Of a DNA stretch of 64,000 nucleotides, positions 11,649 through 23,240 are shown piece after piece. The notes beneath the pieces were generated by a model, which saw nothing but the letters and a program-made list of their open reading frames with translations, did not search any database and was not told the DNA's origin. The translations under genes were made by a program, and so were the position numbers. Each line of letters opens with the position of its first letter. Position 1 is the first letter of the stretch. The DNA is from Rhododendron vialii (taxonomy: Eukaryota > Streptophyta > Magnoliopsida > Ericales > Ericaceae): contig NC_080561.1 of the NCBI RefSeq assembly GCF_030253575.1, positions 151,501 to 215,500 on the forward strand, written 5' to 3'.

Positions 11649-13620
11649 ACAAGTGATAAGCCCTCGATAGTGTTTATAAATGGGCTTATCATTACCAATT
11701 TTGTCCATCTTTTGTGCATAATTTACTTTAATTAGTTGATATTGCGCGGAGTTGGTGTTTTTGGCCCTTATAGGTTAAAGGGTAGAAAATAAGGCATTTC
11801 GTACGTCAAGGAAACCAATCTGGGATCATCCAAAGAGTCAAGACCATGTGGCATCCCGCCACCGAGTCCCAAGGAGCATGTAAAAAAGGGTCGAAGGCTA
11901 TTCGGGGCATCAAAGGGGCCGTTGGAAAGAAGAAAATAATTTGAAAGTTTTCTGCCAGCAATGTACCAGTACCGCGGATCTGTGGTACCTGTACAACTCG
12001 GACAGATTTGGTCCAAAATGCTGAGAAACAAGACTTGTACCAGTACCGAGATTTCATGGTACCGGTACAACCTGAAAAAAATCTGCTTTTTGTGCCCGAC
12101 TTTTGTAGCTTTCTAGGGGCATTTAGGACCTTTGTAACTCATTTTTAAGGGGCTATAAATACCCCCAGACCTAATTGGGATAGGTTATCTTTCATTTTTG
12201 TACTTTCTCTCTCTACCTCCATTAATGGAGCCCAACCTCTCTCCTCATTCATGTCTTGAACAAGGATTTTAGGTACGATCTAATTACTTTCAAAGCTTTT
12301 CGCCTTCATTAAAGTTGTAAAGAATTTCATTCTCTTCGAGGATCTTGTGTTTATTTCGAATTTATTCAATGTTTGGTATTTTCCTTATGTTTCCCCTTGC
12401 TCATTTCGTTGCCCCTTTCAATATGAGTGAGTAATGTAGTAAGGTTAGGTTGCGGGATGGTTAGCATCCCGTAACCAAGGATGTAGCTTGTTCTTCTCTT
12501 GTAAAATCTCATTTTCTAGCTTAAACATGGCTTAGGACTAATTTTATGTACCAAAATTTAGAGGTGTTAATCTTTTTGATCAAATGTAAGCAAGGGCTAA
12601 GCTATTTGCCACATTTGATGCTTGAAGCAATGTCCCTCTTTGTGTTTGTTAAAATGAATCAAAAGAGCCCTAGTCATGTTTAACACCGTTGTTAAGAAGA
12701 GAAGAATCGAGTTCATCCTTACGTTATGGGTGTTAATTATCCCTAAACCTAGCCTTTAGTTTAATCTCCAGTTAAAAAGCCGTAGTTAGGTTAAGTAGCC
12801 ACTTTCTAAATCGCTCAATTGGCCGTCTCAACGCCGAACTTTGGTTGGCGGTCCTAACACCAAAATTCTCTACACAAGCTAATTCCCGAACCAAGTTATG
12901 GATGCGCTCCTTGTGGATTCGACCCCGGACTTCCGGGTTTTATTATGCTTTCAACCGACCTAGCCCTACGCTTGGGGCGCTCTTTACTACGACACACTTT
13001 GGTCGAGCAAGCAACAAGCATACTAGCCAATTCATTTAAATTCCACTTATCCTTCATAGTGTTATAATTAATTTGAAATGGCTCATACTGAGGAGACAAG
13101 GACAATGAGTTCAGAACAAATTGCACGAGAAAAAACTCATCCACACTCATTCCTAAATTCTTTAATTGAGCAGCCAAATTTGTCATTTCAAGGACATGCT
13201 CATGCATCCCACGGCTACCATCATATTTCATGGTGGTAAACTTTGCCATTAGTGTCCCCGTAAGAGACTTATCAGCCTGTTTGAAACGTGTCTCAATACT
13301 TGTAAGATATACCTTAGCATCTTCAGTATCAGGATACCTTAGCATCTTCAGTATCAGGAAGTGTTGTTTTGATATTGTTCGCTATAGTCATTCGCATAAA
13401 CATTAAGCCCAGTCTATTTGACCTTTCCCATGCTTCATGTAAAGATTTTGCTTCCACACTGCTTGTATCGGTAAGAGCAGCTGGCTTCTCACATCGAAGT
13501 GCTAGATCAAGATCTAAAACTCCAAGGTGAAATTCCACATGTTCTTTCCATTCTGAGAAATTCATTCCATTCAAGGTCGGAACAGACGAACCATGCGAAT
13601 GTAGTGAAACGGATTTTAGT
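11423..13620 (-). pseudogene. Copia gag remnant, split by a solo LTR
   Basis: The capsid part is read on the minus strand from about 13620 (GMNFSEWKEHVEFHLGVLDL, then LALRCEKPAALTD) to 13014. It resumes at 11653 with QEEARLKQSG and ends in a CCHC-type knuckle (CHFCKKSRHYQK) at about 11450. Two breaks are seen besides the LTR insertion. A 25-bp tandem duplication at about 13313-13360 shifts the frame after DTEDAKV, and an extra base lies in the knuckle. This is the nucleocapsid precursor of the element and is non-functional. Confidence 0.88.
11654..13013 (+). mobile_element. Tat-like Gypsy solo LTR inserted in Copia gag
   Basis: The 1,360-bp insert starts TGATAAGCCC and ends GAGCAAGCA. It is flanked by a perfect 5-bp TSD, ACAAG, at 11649-11653 and 13014-13018. 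Excising it with one TSD rejoins gag in frame at MLV/QEE. It has a TATA-like GCTATAAATACC at about 12150. Near its 3' end is the stretch TGGATTCGACCCCGGACTTC, which I associate with Tat/Ogre-type LTRs. No internal domain is present. It carries two pairs of 10-bp palindromic motifs (see findings). Confidence 0.88.
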
Positions 13621-14779
13621 GCTGTAAATAATGATCCATGCTCACTACGTTAGTGCTAAGAGTTAACAATAATATGACAAAATAAATATGTCAAAAACAA
13701 TAATCAATAGCGTAACTATGATCTGCCTTTGGATTTATCTAATGTCACACTATTTAACAGTTATGGTGATTCCCTATCACTCATATGACTAATCGATAAA
13801 CATTCATAATTTAGTAGGTATGTTACCTTTGAGTATCCATTCCAATCTCAATTATGAATACTTATCAATCATCATATTCCAATTCATTAATCATTCAAAG
13901 GTGGTGCACCTTTGAGCCTACCTAATATTCTCATGATTAAGAATTGCGATTTACAAACTCATTAATTTTTAACACTTGGGATTAGGTGCTAAAATTCTAT
14001 AAGTTGACTTAAAATCGATGTACCATTCCATTTGGATCACTTTGGTGGCTACCAAACGTATCTTAATATGGACCTCAAGTCAGAATAATGAGTTTGCTAA
14101 ACATTAGGTTTGTATTAAAACAAAATTTCATAAATTTTCACAAAAGAGAAAACAGAGCAGACCCGTGAAAAAGCCATTAATAATACTTGTAGTATTCTGT
14201 TCATAAAAATTATTGGATCACCAAAGATCTGTCAAAACTTGTACTATAAAACATAATCTAGTTCGACAGAATACCACCGTTTTCACATAAACCATTCGAT
14301 AGGAAAGACAAAACAGATTACTCGTCCAAAGTCATAGAAAAGATATCATCATATCCTTTGATGACAGAAACCCTTGGATACCGGATACATGCATATAAAC
14401 AATTAATTGGAGACATACATAGCATGCACATATATACATGATACATACCCATTGATCAGAAGCAATTTACAAACAGGTAGGATCGAAACCATAAAAGTTA
14501 ATGGGTAAGCCTCATATTCTGATTGGACCGAAGAGTATTTAATCAGAAAACCAATTTAGAACACACCGAACAAAAGCAATCTGATTGTGTAAAACATCCA
14601 TACGGTCGGCATACATTAAACAATTAATAATGCTAACAGATTGGATTTGCCGAGACAAGTCTTCGAGTAAAACCGACATCAACAGATTCGATTAATAAGT
14701 GACAAATCTTACCGTTAACGTGAAAGGGTTACGTAAGCCCAAAACCAATTAATCGGAGAACATAATAATTCATAACCAT

Positions 14780-14791
14780 GCTCTGATACCA
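14780..14791 (-). other. Copia primer-binding site (initiator tRNA-Met)
   Basis: The minus strand reads TGGTATCAGAGC two bases after the 5' LTR end, the standard plant Copia primer site for initiator tRNA-Met. It fixes the element's orientation. Confidence 0.95.
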
Positions 14792-14793
14792 CA

Positions 14794-15250
14794 TGTAAAA
14801 TAATCTATTATGCCGTTAAATAATTAACAAGCCCAATCTATCCAAGATCTAGAACTATCATGTTCTCACAATCATAACATAAGGCGGAAATTAAACATAC
14901 GAGAAAGCGTACCCGAATCCATGTGAACTTTATTGATCCGAGAACTTTAGCGATAATACCTGCAAAACCCTAACGGAAAAGGTTTCTCTCTCTTGACCCT
15001 CTTTCTAACAATATAGTAACGTAAATATGATGGTGGACTGTATGCCCTTTTATAGGCAGAGAGAGGACCTGTTTCCTAATAAAATATTTATTCTACTTTC
15101 CATCAAAGTAAGATTCTAGAAAACAACTCCATCAATTTGACCAATCACATAATTTCTTAGGGGAAAAAATATGGCTCATAATCTCGTCAATATATAATTA
15201 CCACATGTTCTGATTGCGTAATGTGGGCCAATAACGGAAATATTCTTACA
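14794..15250 (-). repeat. Copia 5' LTR
   Basis: This 457-bp LTR is the partner of 7257-7737. It directly precedes the primer-binding site in minus orientation, so it is the 5' LTR and carries the element's promoter. Confidence 0.95.
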
Positions 15251-15278
15251 CTCCCTTCTCTCCTCTCCTTTCCAACCT

Positions 15279-15289
15279 CTATAAATACC
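15279..15289 (+). promoter_or_regulatory. TATA-like box of the Gypsy-type LTR
   Basis: CTATAAATACC is followed by a CT-rich leader, as in the two related solo LTRs. It is the likely U3/R promoter of the interrupted LTR. Confidence 0.45.
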
Positions 15290-17960
15290 ACCCTTCCCCT
15301 CTCCATCCGAACCACAGCTCCACACACCTCTCTCTCACCCTTTGTGCGCTCAGAAATCGGTAGGGAAGAGTGAAACAAGGCCGAGCTCCGGCCATGGCGG
15401 TTTAGAGAGAGAAACTTAGAAAGAGAAAAGTGGGTTTCCCACTTGCACCACCTCTTAATCCGAAGTACCACTTCCAAACATCCATACCCACCTCAAGAAA
15501 CTCAGAACCTTCCTCCAATACCTCAGAATCGGGCCCGATCGGCCGTGCTCCGGTCGTTTTCTCCGGCGAACCGAAAAATTTCAAAAACTCGTTTAAAGCT
15601 TGTTTTGATCAAAACTAAACGTATGTACCTCTTCTCCCACTCTCCCTAAGTATAATAGAGTGGTTTTGATGAGTTATAAGGGCTTGAAATGAGCCCGAAC
15701 GAAAAATATAGCTTACTGTTCATTTTCTGCCAGATTCATTATTTTGATATTATTTCTGTGCCCGACTATCAATTTGATGTTACTTACGTAGAAGATGACC
15801 CTTATGATATTTATTTTACAATCTTTATGATAGTATTATTATGAAAAACTACTTAATTGATATTATTTTATGACTGTGTAATATCAGTTTAGTATAAAAC
15901 GTAACAGTTATATCAAATTAATTTATCTAACAGATTAAGTGAATAATTGGTAATATTTTCTTAAAAAAAAAGTTCAGATTATATGTTTGCACAAAATTTC
16001 TCTTACTATTTGATAATTACATATAATATCGTGAGATAAAAAAAAAGTATTTAAATTAATAATACTTTTATTTAGTAATTTTAGAAAGAAAATTTGTGGA
16101 ATAAAGGTATTTATAATATTAACTTAATAATACAAGAAGTAATAACTATTCTTTTGATAATTTAAAATAATAATAATAATAATAAAATTATTTTAAACTA
16201 TATAGTAATATGTGGAGTATTTTATAAAATCGTAACAATTACTAATTTGTCATTTTAGATAATAAAATTGTGGAAACGAATTTCATAAATTTCAATAAAG
16301 TTGTTATTGCCTTATTGTTGGTACGTGAACGTAGAAATTGGACAATAGATACCCCGGATGGTATTTGTACGTTGGAATAAATTTATTAGACGTTAAAATC
16401 CTAGGGGAAGTGGAATTATTGTTTATAGTCACAGTTGTGACGTTACGGTCAGGAGATAATTAGAGTGGCCGAGGACCGTGGGTTTCTTGAAAGAATGGTC
16501 GTCGGTATCGGCACTTGTGGTTTAAGACCGGTAGATCATCGTCTTGCGAACCCTAAACATGGCACTGTTGGATTTATCTTCCGGATTTTCCGGGGGTGGA
16601 TTTATTGGATGAAATCGGAGTATAGGTGTCATTTCTCGCGGTTGGTTGGTTATCATTCGCTCCTTGTGATGGTACAGCCGAGTTCGACCCGACGTGTAGT
16701 TTGGTCTTATTCGTCTGGGACCCTAGGCTGGGCAAGCAAGGGGAGGGTAAATCGACAGAGTTGCCATAATTCAGAGGTTGTTTGGGAGGATTATTTCTCA
16801 CGGTAGAGAAATTTAGAAATCACTTAAAGACAAGCTAATTCATAATATGCTTCTGATTGCTGTAACTTTCTTCTTTAGGCTCATTATTATATTATTTGTT
16901 AAGGAAATAGAATCCCACGTTGCTTGGAAGTGGAATGGGTGATCACTTAATAACATTTGGGACCTCTCCACTCATTGCCAATTGGTTTTGAGATGGATAT
17001 AAAGTTTCTACATTATTGCTTGTATTTTATGGGTAATGGCCGGGTTTAGGGTATTTACTGGGTGATTTATCACTCACGGATACGTTCGTATCCTGGTAAA
17101 TCGGTTGCTTCGGCGATCAATTTGCCAGAAGCTGCAGGTAGTGACGACATAGAAGATCATCCTTGCGAGCCGGATCCGTACCATTCAAGAGAGATACCAG
17201 GGGCAGAGATTGAGCAAGATTATGCTTGGAATCCATATCAGAACTAGAGTCGCTCTGAGTCATTGCTCTGTGACGTCATGTCACCCAAAGGCCTCCGTAC
17301 ATGTGGGGTAGAGCATATTAATTTCGACATTGAACTGTAATAAGGAGATACTATTCTGTGTTTTGTAATAAAAAGAATAATATTTATGCTAAGTATAATA
17401 TCTTAATGCTTCCGAAATTCTTTAGAAAATCGGGGCGTTACATTATATCTCCCAATTTATAATATTTTTTTTATAATTTATAGAACTTTGCATTATACCA
17501 CTAATAGAGAACTACCAAACAAGATCCATAATACATATTTTTTGAAATTCATATTAGAAGATATAAGCGATTAAAAACTAACACGAATATCAAAAAAGAA
17601 CAAAGAAAATGGGATGGAGGGAGGGAGTATTAGAAATGGGATTTAGTGAATTAATATCCTGTTACATAGTTAAAAGAAAAAGAAAAGCAATGATATCTTC
17701 TTCTTTTTTTATAACTTAAGTGTCTGAGTCAACTTTCGCACACCTCAAAATAATATCCTGTTGGACCTCATTTCCACGTTTGGATGCCATAAATTGGAGA
17801 AGGAATTACAGATTCAATTGACAACCAAACCACAAAGCATTAGAAACAATTCTTCCTTCATTTCTCGGTCTATCCTTCAGTCATATTCCCAATAACTTAT
17901 TTATCCATTTACAACGTATCAGGTGCTAACTAATGCACCTTTGTTTTTAACGCACGGAAA

Positions 17961-18068
17961 GACATACAAGCACACAATTTTTGAAGAAGGGAAATGCTAC
18001 AAGGTGTTCCTGGGGACATACAAGCACACAATTTTTGAAGAAGGCAAATGCTACAAGGTGCTCCTGGA
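17961..18068. repeat. 54-bp tandem duplication (2 copies)
   Basis: GACATACAAGCACACAATTT begins at 17961 and again at 18015. The two copies differ at only a few positions. The second copy leads directly into the left arm of an inverted-repeat pair. Confidence 0.88.
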
Positions 18069-19215
18069 ACATAAGTTTGGGGCACAAGTTTAGGGTTCTT
18101 TAAATGCTTTAATTACATTTTTTATATCCATTCTTATATCTACTAATAATGACATTGAAAATATAAACTACTCCACCAAAAGAAGTCACAATATTTTGAA
18201 TGAAAAAATGACCATGACTCTTCCTATTCTTCTATTTTTAAGGTGATAATAAAAAGTTAAAAACAAATGTTTTGGAGGGAACTTGACTCTTCATATGGGA
18301 CTTTTTCCGAAGGCGCCAGGATTTTTTTTTTCGATAAGAAACAAATGCTCCTCTAAAGCTTCATAAAAAAACAAATTAATGTTCCTCTGAATTTACGGGT
18401 ACGACTTCCACACTCTAGTAGAAAATCTTTGGGGTTACTGGATTGTTTGTTCAATCATTAACTTTAAAACTTTGAAGTTTGAAGTACTAGTGGCTGTTTC
18501 ACATAGTTTTATTTTTGGGATTTTGGATTTTTGTCCTCATTCAAAAAAAAAAAAAATGCATTTCTTAGTTTTGCGTCGAACTTTTGTGGATTATTGATTC
18601 ATCCTGACAAAAAGAATCGGAAAAGTAAAAACTTATGACTTTAACCAAAATATTTTAGGAAAGGGTTTTTATCTTGGATATTTTTCAAAATATTTCAGTA
18701 AAAGTCCTAATTTTTTTATTTTTCTGATTCCTCTCATTCAAAGGAGCCAATAATCCACAAAAATTTGACTCAAAACTAACAGATGCGAAAAATTTAAATA
18801 AAGACAAATCAAAAATTCCAAAAATAAGTTATGTGAAACAGCCACTAATATGCACATTTATAAACTGACCCGAATACCAATCATTAAAAGAAAAACCGTT
18901 CTGGTTTTTTTTTTTTCTTTTTTCCCCTAGCGTTGTTTTCATTGCTTAAAGGCATGTGTTGTTGACAAATGCTACTCCAGTCAAGCATTCACCTACGTAA
19001 TTGTTAAAAGAAAATGGGATAGTATTGTCATTAAAAAAAGTATTACAAACATTTATGGGAACTGGGAAGTTTAGAAAATACTAGGAGTGAAAGGTTATGT
19101 TATGTGAGTACACATAAACACAAGTCATAGATTTAGATATATTTATTGCACCTAAAGCATTTAAAGAATTTCAAACTTGTGCCCCAAACTTATGCCCCAA
19201 GGGCACTTATTAGCG
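18055..19215. mobile_element. Element with imperfect terminal inverted repeats
   Basis: An arm at about 18055-18112 (CATAAGTTTGGGGCACAAGT) pairs with an inverted copy at about 19149-19215 (ACTTGTGCCCCAAACTTATG). The 1 kb between them has no coding capacity and includes the hairpin MITE at 18488-18847. It is probably a non-autonomous DNA transposon. No clear TSD was found, so the outer borders are approximate. Confidence 0.45.
18488..18847. mobile_element. Hairpin MITE
   Basis: The terminal sequence GTGGCTGTTTCACATA at the left is repeated inverted at the right (TATGTGAAACAGCCAC), with TA or CTA at both outer edges. The arms stay complementary for over 100 bp, so the single strand folds into a long hairpin. 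The inner arms match those of the hairpin at about 25765-26035, marking one family. Confidence 0.65.
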
Positions 19216-19805
19216 GGACATCAAACAAATTACACTACAAAAATATTCTTCCTTTTTCTCGCACTCCCAGTTTCCACACACTGCCTCTCTCTCCATTTGA
19301 ACTGCTTCAACTTCACAACAAACGTACGGACAAATAGGTAACTTAATCACAACCACACAAAACTAAACCTACTCAAACAACTCCAACTCCCAAATTAACC
19401 ACACAAACAGGATTAACTGGCCTTGACCTCTCCACTCAATTCTCACTACAGCAAAATGTAGGAGGACGATGTATCATAATGATATCTTTTGATTTGTTCC
19501 GATCAACATTAAAATATGTTAAGGCGACATGATTGTTCAGTATATGGCATCATTCTCCTTTTTCCTCCCCTTATTTACTACGAGATGAAAATGAGGAACA
19601 AAAATTAATGAATTGATTGACTGAATCACATAACAAAGAAAAGGAAGCGAACGGAATCACATAACAGAGAAAAGCAAAACACAGTTAATAAAAAATTAAA
19701 AAAGCAATCAAAGTAGTAGATGCCGGAAATAGTACTACACAACAAAAGTAGATTAACAGTACAAAAATTGTTACTACGAGGCAAGAAGCTAGTCAGTGGC
19801 CACTC

Positions 19806-20016
19806 CACGTGAAATGATACCCACACTGGCACATTTGCTGTGTTGGCCCGCTATAGGTCAATTTAAATGATTGGATCGAACATTTATAGGTATCAGATTG
19901 AGTTGATTTTTCACGAAAATCTTTGAAAAAATATTTTACATTTAATGAATAACTTGAATCGTTTGTGTGGGATCCGTAATAAACCCACACCACGATCTTT
20001 GCACATTTGTTGTGTG
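19806..20016. mobile_element. Partial MITE related to 59640-60000
   Basis: The stretch with GAAAAAATATTTTACATTTA and TTTGTGTGGGATCC closely resembles the right half of the foldback element at 59640-60000. The left arm is degraded. It has no coding capacity. Confidence 0.5.
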
Positions 20017-21125
20017 GGTAGCAGCGCTGCACTCCACCCTTTCCCTAAGGTGGCCACTCGAAATCCCCCACCACAAAAAAAAAAAAAAAAAAACCCCTCA
20101 TAGAATATATGTAAAGTAATATTATTATGTTTATGTTAGTTTAGCTCTTCTTAAGCACTCTACCCAAAAATATTTAACACCCTACCCAAAATATTTGAAC
20201 TCCAACACAAAAATGAGCCTACAAATCAATCAAATGTATACAAACCAAGTAATAGATTAATTTTTGTGTGTATATATATAGTTGTGATTTTCAGAGGCAA
20301 CAGAGATTTTTAAACACCATTTTCAGAATTTCTGGAGCCGCCGGCCACTGAAGCTAGTACTAGACTATTAGTACTATTTTGGAATGTTAAAGCATCCAAC
20401 TCAAAATCAATTGACAATGAATAGAGTGACCGCTCAGGCTCATATATTAATTTTAAAAGAGATAATTAATCCATATAGAACAAACTTCAATACTCCGCCG
20501 CACGTGTAACCCCCGATTTGCACGTGAAAAAGTAAACAAAGATCCATAACACATGGATCATATGATCACAACAAATAACGGTGCATTTATAACACAGATA
20601 TAGGAAAATAAATTCTCTGAAACCCTAACTCTATCTGATACACCATATTAAAGTATTCAACTCAAAATTAATTGACAACAAATGAAAAGATGGTCCAGAA
20701 TCATACTAATTTTGAAACAAATCTTTCGTTTGCCGAGCAAATTTTTTTTGAAACAAATCATGAATCGACGTGGGAGAAACTCCAACAGCTCAGCATGGAA
20801 GGAGACTTGTTTTAGGAGTATTAAAGATCGGCAATGGACAAAGCTGGTTGGCTGTAATAACAAAGATAACGCGTCTTTGAGTCGTCTCTCTCACACACAC
20901 AAACACACACATTGAAGCCTCTGTCTAGCTCATTCTAAGCTTTTAATGAATCAGAAAGTATAAACTACTCCAATATCGCAATAGACACTTGGAAAGAAAA
21001 GGACTTCTGATGTGGATGTTCCGCGTATACTGTAGCATAATAATATAGAAAATTAGTATTAGGTCCAGTGAATTTCATAAGTCTATAAATTCGCCTATTA
21101 ATTTTATAAGCCCTCAAGTCCATTT

Positions 21126-21345
21126 TAGGGTACCTTAGAGTAGGGTAGGGTACCCTAGAATTTATACACTTTCATAAGATTTTAAGATGCACTTTTTTAT
21201 TACAGGATAGGATACCCTAGGATTTCCCTAGGGTTTAAGCGCTTTTATAGAGTTTTAGGGTGCACTTTCCTATTATAGGGTTTTAGTAGCTTAAGCGCTT
21301 TCATAGGGTTTAGAATTTTAGACACTTTCATAAGGTACCCTAAGG
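21126..21345. repeat. Imperfect tandem repeat rich in GGTACCCTA/AGGGTTT
   Basis: Phrases such as GGTACCCTAG, ACACTTTCATAAG, TTAAGCGCTTT and TTTTAGGGTGCACTTT recur two or three times within 220 bp, giving a degenerate tandem array. It contains telomere-like AGGGTTT units but no true TTTAGGG array. Confidence 0.5.
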
Positions 21346-21767
21346 ATTAAATTGTGTGAACTTATGACTTTACAAAACTACTATGTGAATTTGTGGTCTT
21401 ATAAAATATCTATAGCAGACCTATGAATAATAAGTACGTAATTTGATTGTGTCCGGAAACATTTGCCCTTGTCCAGTATGAACAAATCTTGCTAGAACCG
21501 GTAAATAGCTAGATAGGAAACGTGACACGGGCGGCTTAACGTACCATGTTTCTGGGGTTAAAGTGAAACCCCTCATGAGTTCAAAAGATGCATTAAAAAA
21601 ATTATCTTTTACATATAAATTAAATTTCTTTAAATATTGTGGGCACTGGATCAACCGTGTGTAATTAAAATTAGAGAAAGTCCAATTAAATTTGAGTAGT
21701 TGATAGTATATAATTCATCGCTTTTAACATTGAAGACTCTACGTGGAATATTGTAGTACAATAGTAA

Positions 21768-22009
21768 GGTCCCGTTCCAGAAACCTTCTTAAAAAATATA
21801 TAGCTTATTTCACATTTTCAAACTCAAAAATAATATAATTGAAAATTAATATTTCAATTTTTTTTGAATCGTTTAAAATATCTCATCGAGATCTTTCAAA
21901 CAAAAATCATGTTGCATATTTTTAGATTTCAATAAGCCCATAAATTTTGAGCTTGAAATTGCCTTCTAAAAAAATAGAGACTTTTTTATTATTATTCTGG
22001 AACGGGGCC
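21768..22009. mobile_element. Tourist-like (PIF/Harbinger) MITE
   Basis: The 242-bp element has inverted termini GGTCCCGTTCCAGAA and TTCTGGAACGGGGCC. It is flanked by a TAA target duplication (21765-21767 and 22010-22012). This matches the Tourist signature of a 3-bp TAA site and GGSCC-type ends. There is no coding capacity. Confidence 0.82.
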
Positions 22010-22079
22010 TAAGGGCTATAAGTGGGCATATCCTTTTGTGAAAAATAGCATTTATATATACATTTTTCATGCGTAATTT

Positions 22080-22200
22080 TTACACTTCCTTTTTTGAAAA
22101 GTGCACTCCATTTCTTGTACTTTAGTAAAACTTTTATATGTAAAATTTATATTAAAAGACAAGAAGTGGAGTGCATTAATCAAAAAATGAAGTGTGAAAA
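22080..22200. mobile_element. Short hairpin MITE remnant
   Basis: The left arm (TTTTTGAAAAGTGCACTCCA) pairs with an inverted right arm (GGAGTGCATTAATCAAAAAA). The termini resemble those of the MITE at 30528-30767 near PME1. The borders are approximate. Confidence 0.5.
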
Positions 22201-22383
22201 TTGTTTCCCTTTTTCTTTTAATTATAATATCTCGCCAAGTTTGCCAATAAAAAAATCTCGCCCAGTTAAAGTTTATTTTTTGCATAGAATTTTTCCGTCA
22301 CTAACACAATATATATTTGTCATGATCACTGAATGTAAATCCTGGAGCCGCCCTATAGAAAAAGCATGATTTAGAGGGAAAGA

Positions 22384-22662
22384 CTACAATACACACCCTT
22401 TATTTGGGTGTATATCATATGCACCCCCAAAAAGTTATGAATTATAGAGAAAATATTATAAATCGTATTGCTAAAAAGTTACAAATCGTATAAAGGTTAC
22501 GAGATATACCAAAATGTTATGAATCATGATGAAAATGTTACAAATCGTACTGCTGAAAAGTTATGAATTCTAGAACAAAAGTTACGAAACACTCTAAAAT
22601 GTTATGAATGAATCACAAAATAAGTGCATATGGTACATCATTTTAAGGGGTGTGTATTGTAG
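22384..22662. mobile_element. MITE with CTACAATACACACCC termini
   Basis: The termini CTACAATACACACCCTTT and AAGGGGTGTGTATTGTAG are inverted copies. The interior carries several degenerate direct repeats of AAAAGTTACAAATCGTA. No target duplication is evident. Confidence 0.6.
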
Positions 22663-23240
22663 ATTTTTCTCATGATTTTTAACTATACATACGAAGTTGT
22701 CCACATACTGCACAGTGGAGCAAATCTAAGACCGAGTCTAATGAAGGCGTAAAATTGTCAAATGCATGGATCCAAGGTAAACTAGTGGCTGGCTGGTCAA
22801 AATTTGGTAAATTGAGTATCCGACCTACCAAAAGAAATTTGGCAAATTAATTAAGGGCCAAATCCCATGGAAATATTTGGCCGATGGTTTGGCAATGGCA
22901 AGCGTAACCTTATCAAGAAAAAGGAGGGAACTGTTCGTAGATCTCGCATCGGAGCATCTAGGTGGTCGAAATGAAAGGTTAGGAAATGATTCATAGTTGG
23001 CCCCAAATTTGGTGTTTTAAAATATTAAAAAAATCCAAGAGGATATGGAAAGCTGAAGTTACAATTTGCAGGCTATGAATCGTTGAAGTTACAATTTATA
23101 CAAATTTCAGATGCTCTAACCCTATGATTTGTTGGAGATTAAAAAAAAAAAGACCCTGTGATTTGTACCCCGGCCAACATCATGGCAAGGGGGGTGCGCC
23201 TCTTCCACGGGATCAAACCTTCTTTTCTTTTTTTTTTTGT

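Larger units (their letters stand above)
7257..15250 (-). mobile_element. Copia LTR retrotransposon, structurally complete but coding-dead
   Basis: A 7,994-bp element in minus orientation is flanked by a perfect 5-bp TSD, CTCCC, at 7252-7256 and 15251-15255. It has two LTRs, a primer-binding site matching initiator tRNA-Met and a polypurine tract. Its internal order is gag, protease, integrase, reverse transcriptase and RNase H, so it belongs to Ty1/Copia. I count roughly 16 substitutions between the 457 alignable LTR positions. At a commonly assumed plant rate near 1.3e-8 per site per year this suggests insertion on the order of a million years ago. Every coding domain carries a frameshift or stop, and gag is split by a solo LTR. 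Confidence 0.95.
6775..17442 (+). mobile_element. Gypsy-type solo LTR, interrupted by a Copia element
   Basis: The element begins TGTAATATTCCG at 6775 and ends GGGGCGTTACA at 17442. It is bordered by a perfect 5-bp target-site duplication, TTATA, at 6770-6774 and 17443-17447. Removing the Copia insertion (7257-15250 plus one CTCCC) leaves about 2.67 kb. The interrupted LTR keeps a TC microsatellite at 7102-7144, a TATA-like CTATAAATACC at about 15279 and a pyrimidine-rich leader. No gag-pol is present, so it is most simply a long solo LTR left by LTR-LTR recombination. Its start, end and leader resemble the solo LTRs at 48726-51531 and 57598-59370. Confidence 0.75.
17443..21125. other. Repeat-rich intergenic region
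   Basis: No gene is supported; all frames are short. It holds a 54-bp tandem duplication, an inverted-repeat pair around a hairpin MITE, and half of a MITE related to 59640-60000, each listed separately. The rest is AT-rich DNA without recognisable features. Confidence 0.5.

Noticed and set aside
16465-17247. Frames of 113 and 61 codons on the plus strand
   Set aside because: They lie within the Gypsy-type solo LTR and match no known protein.
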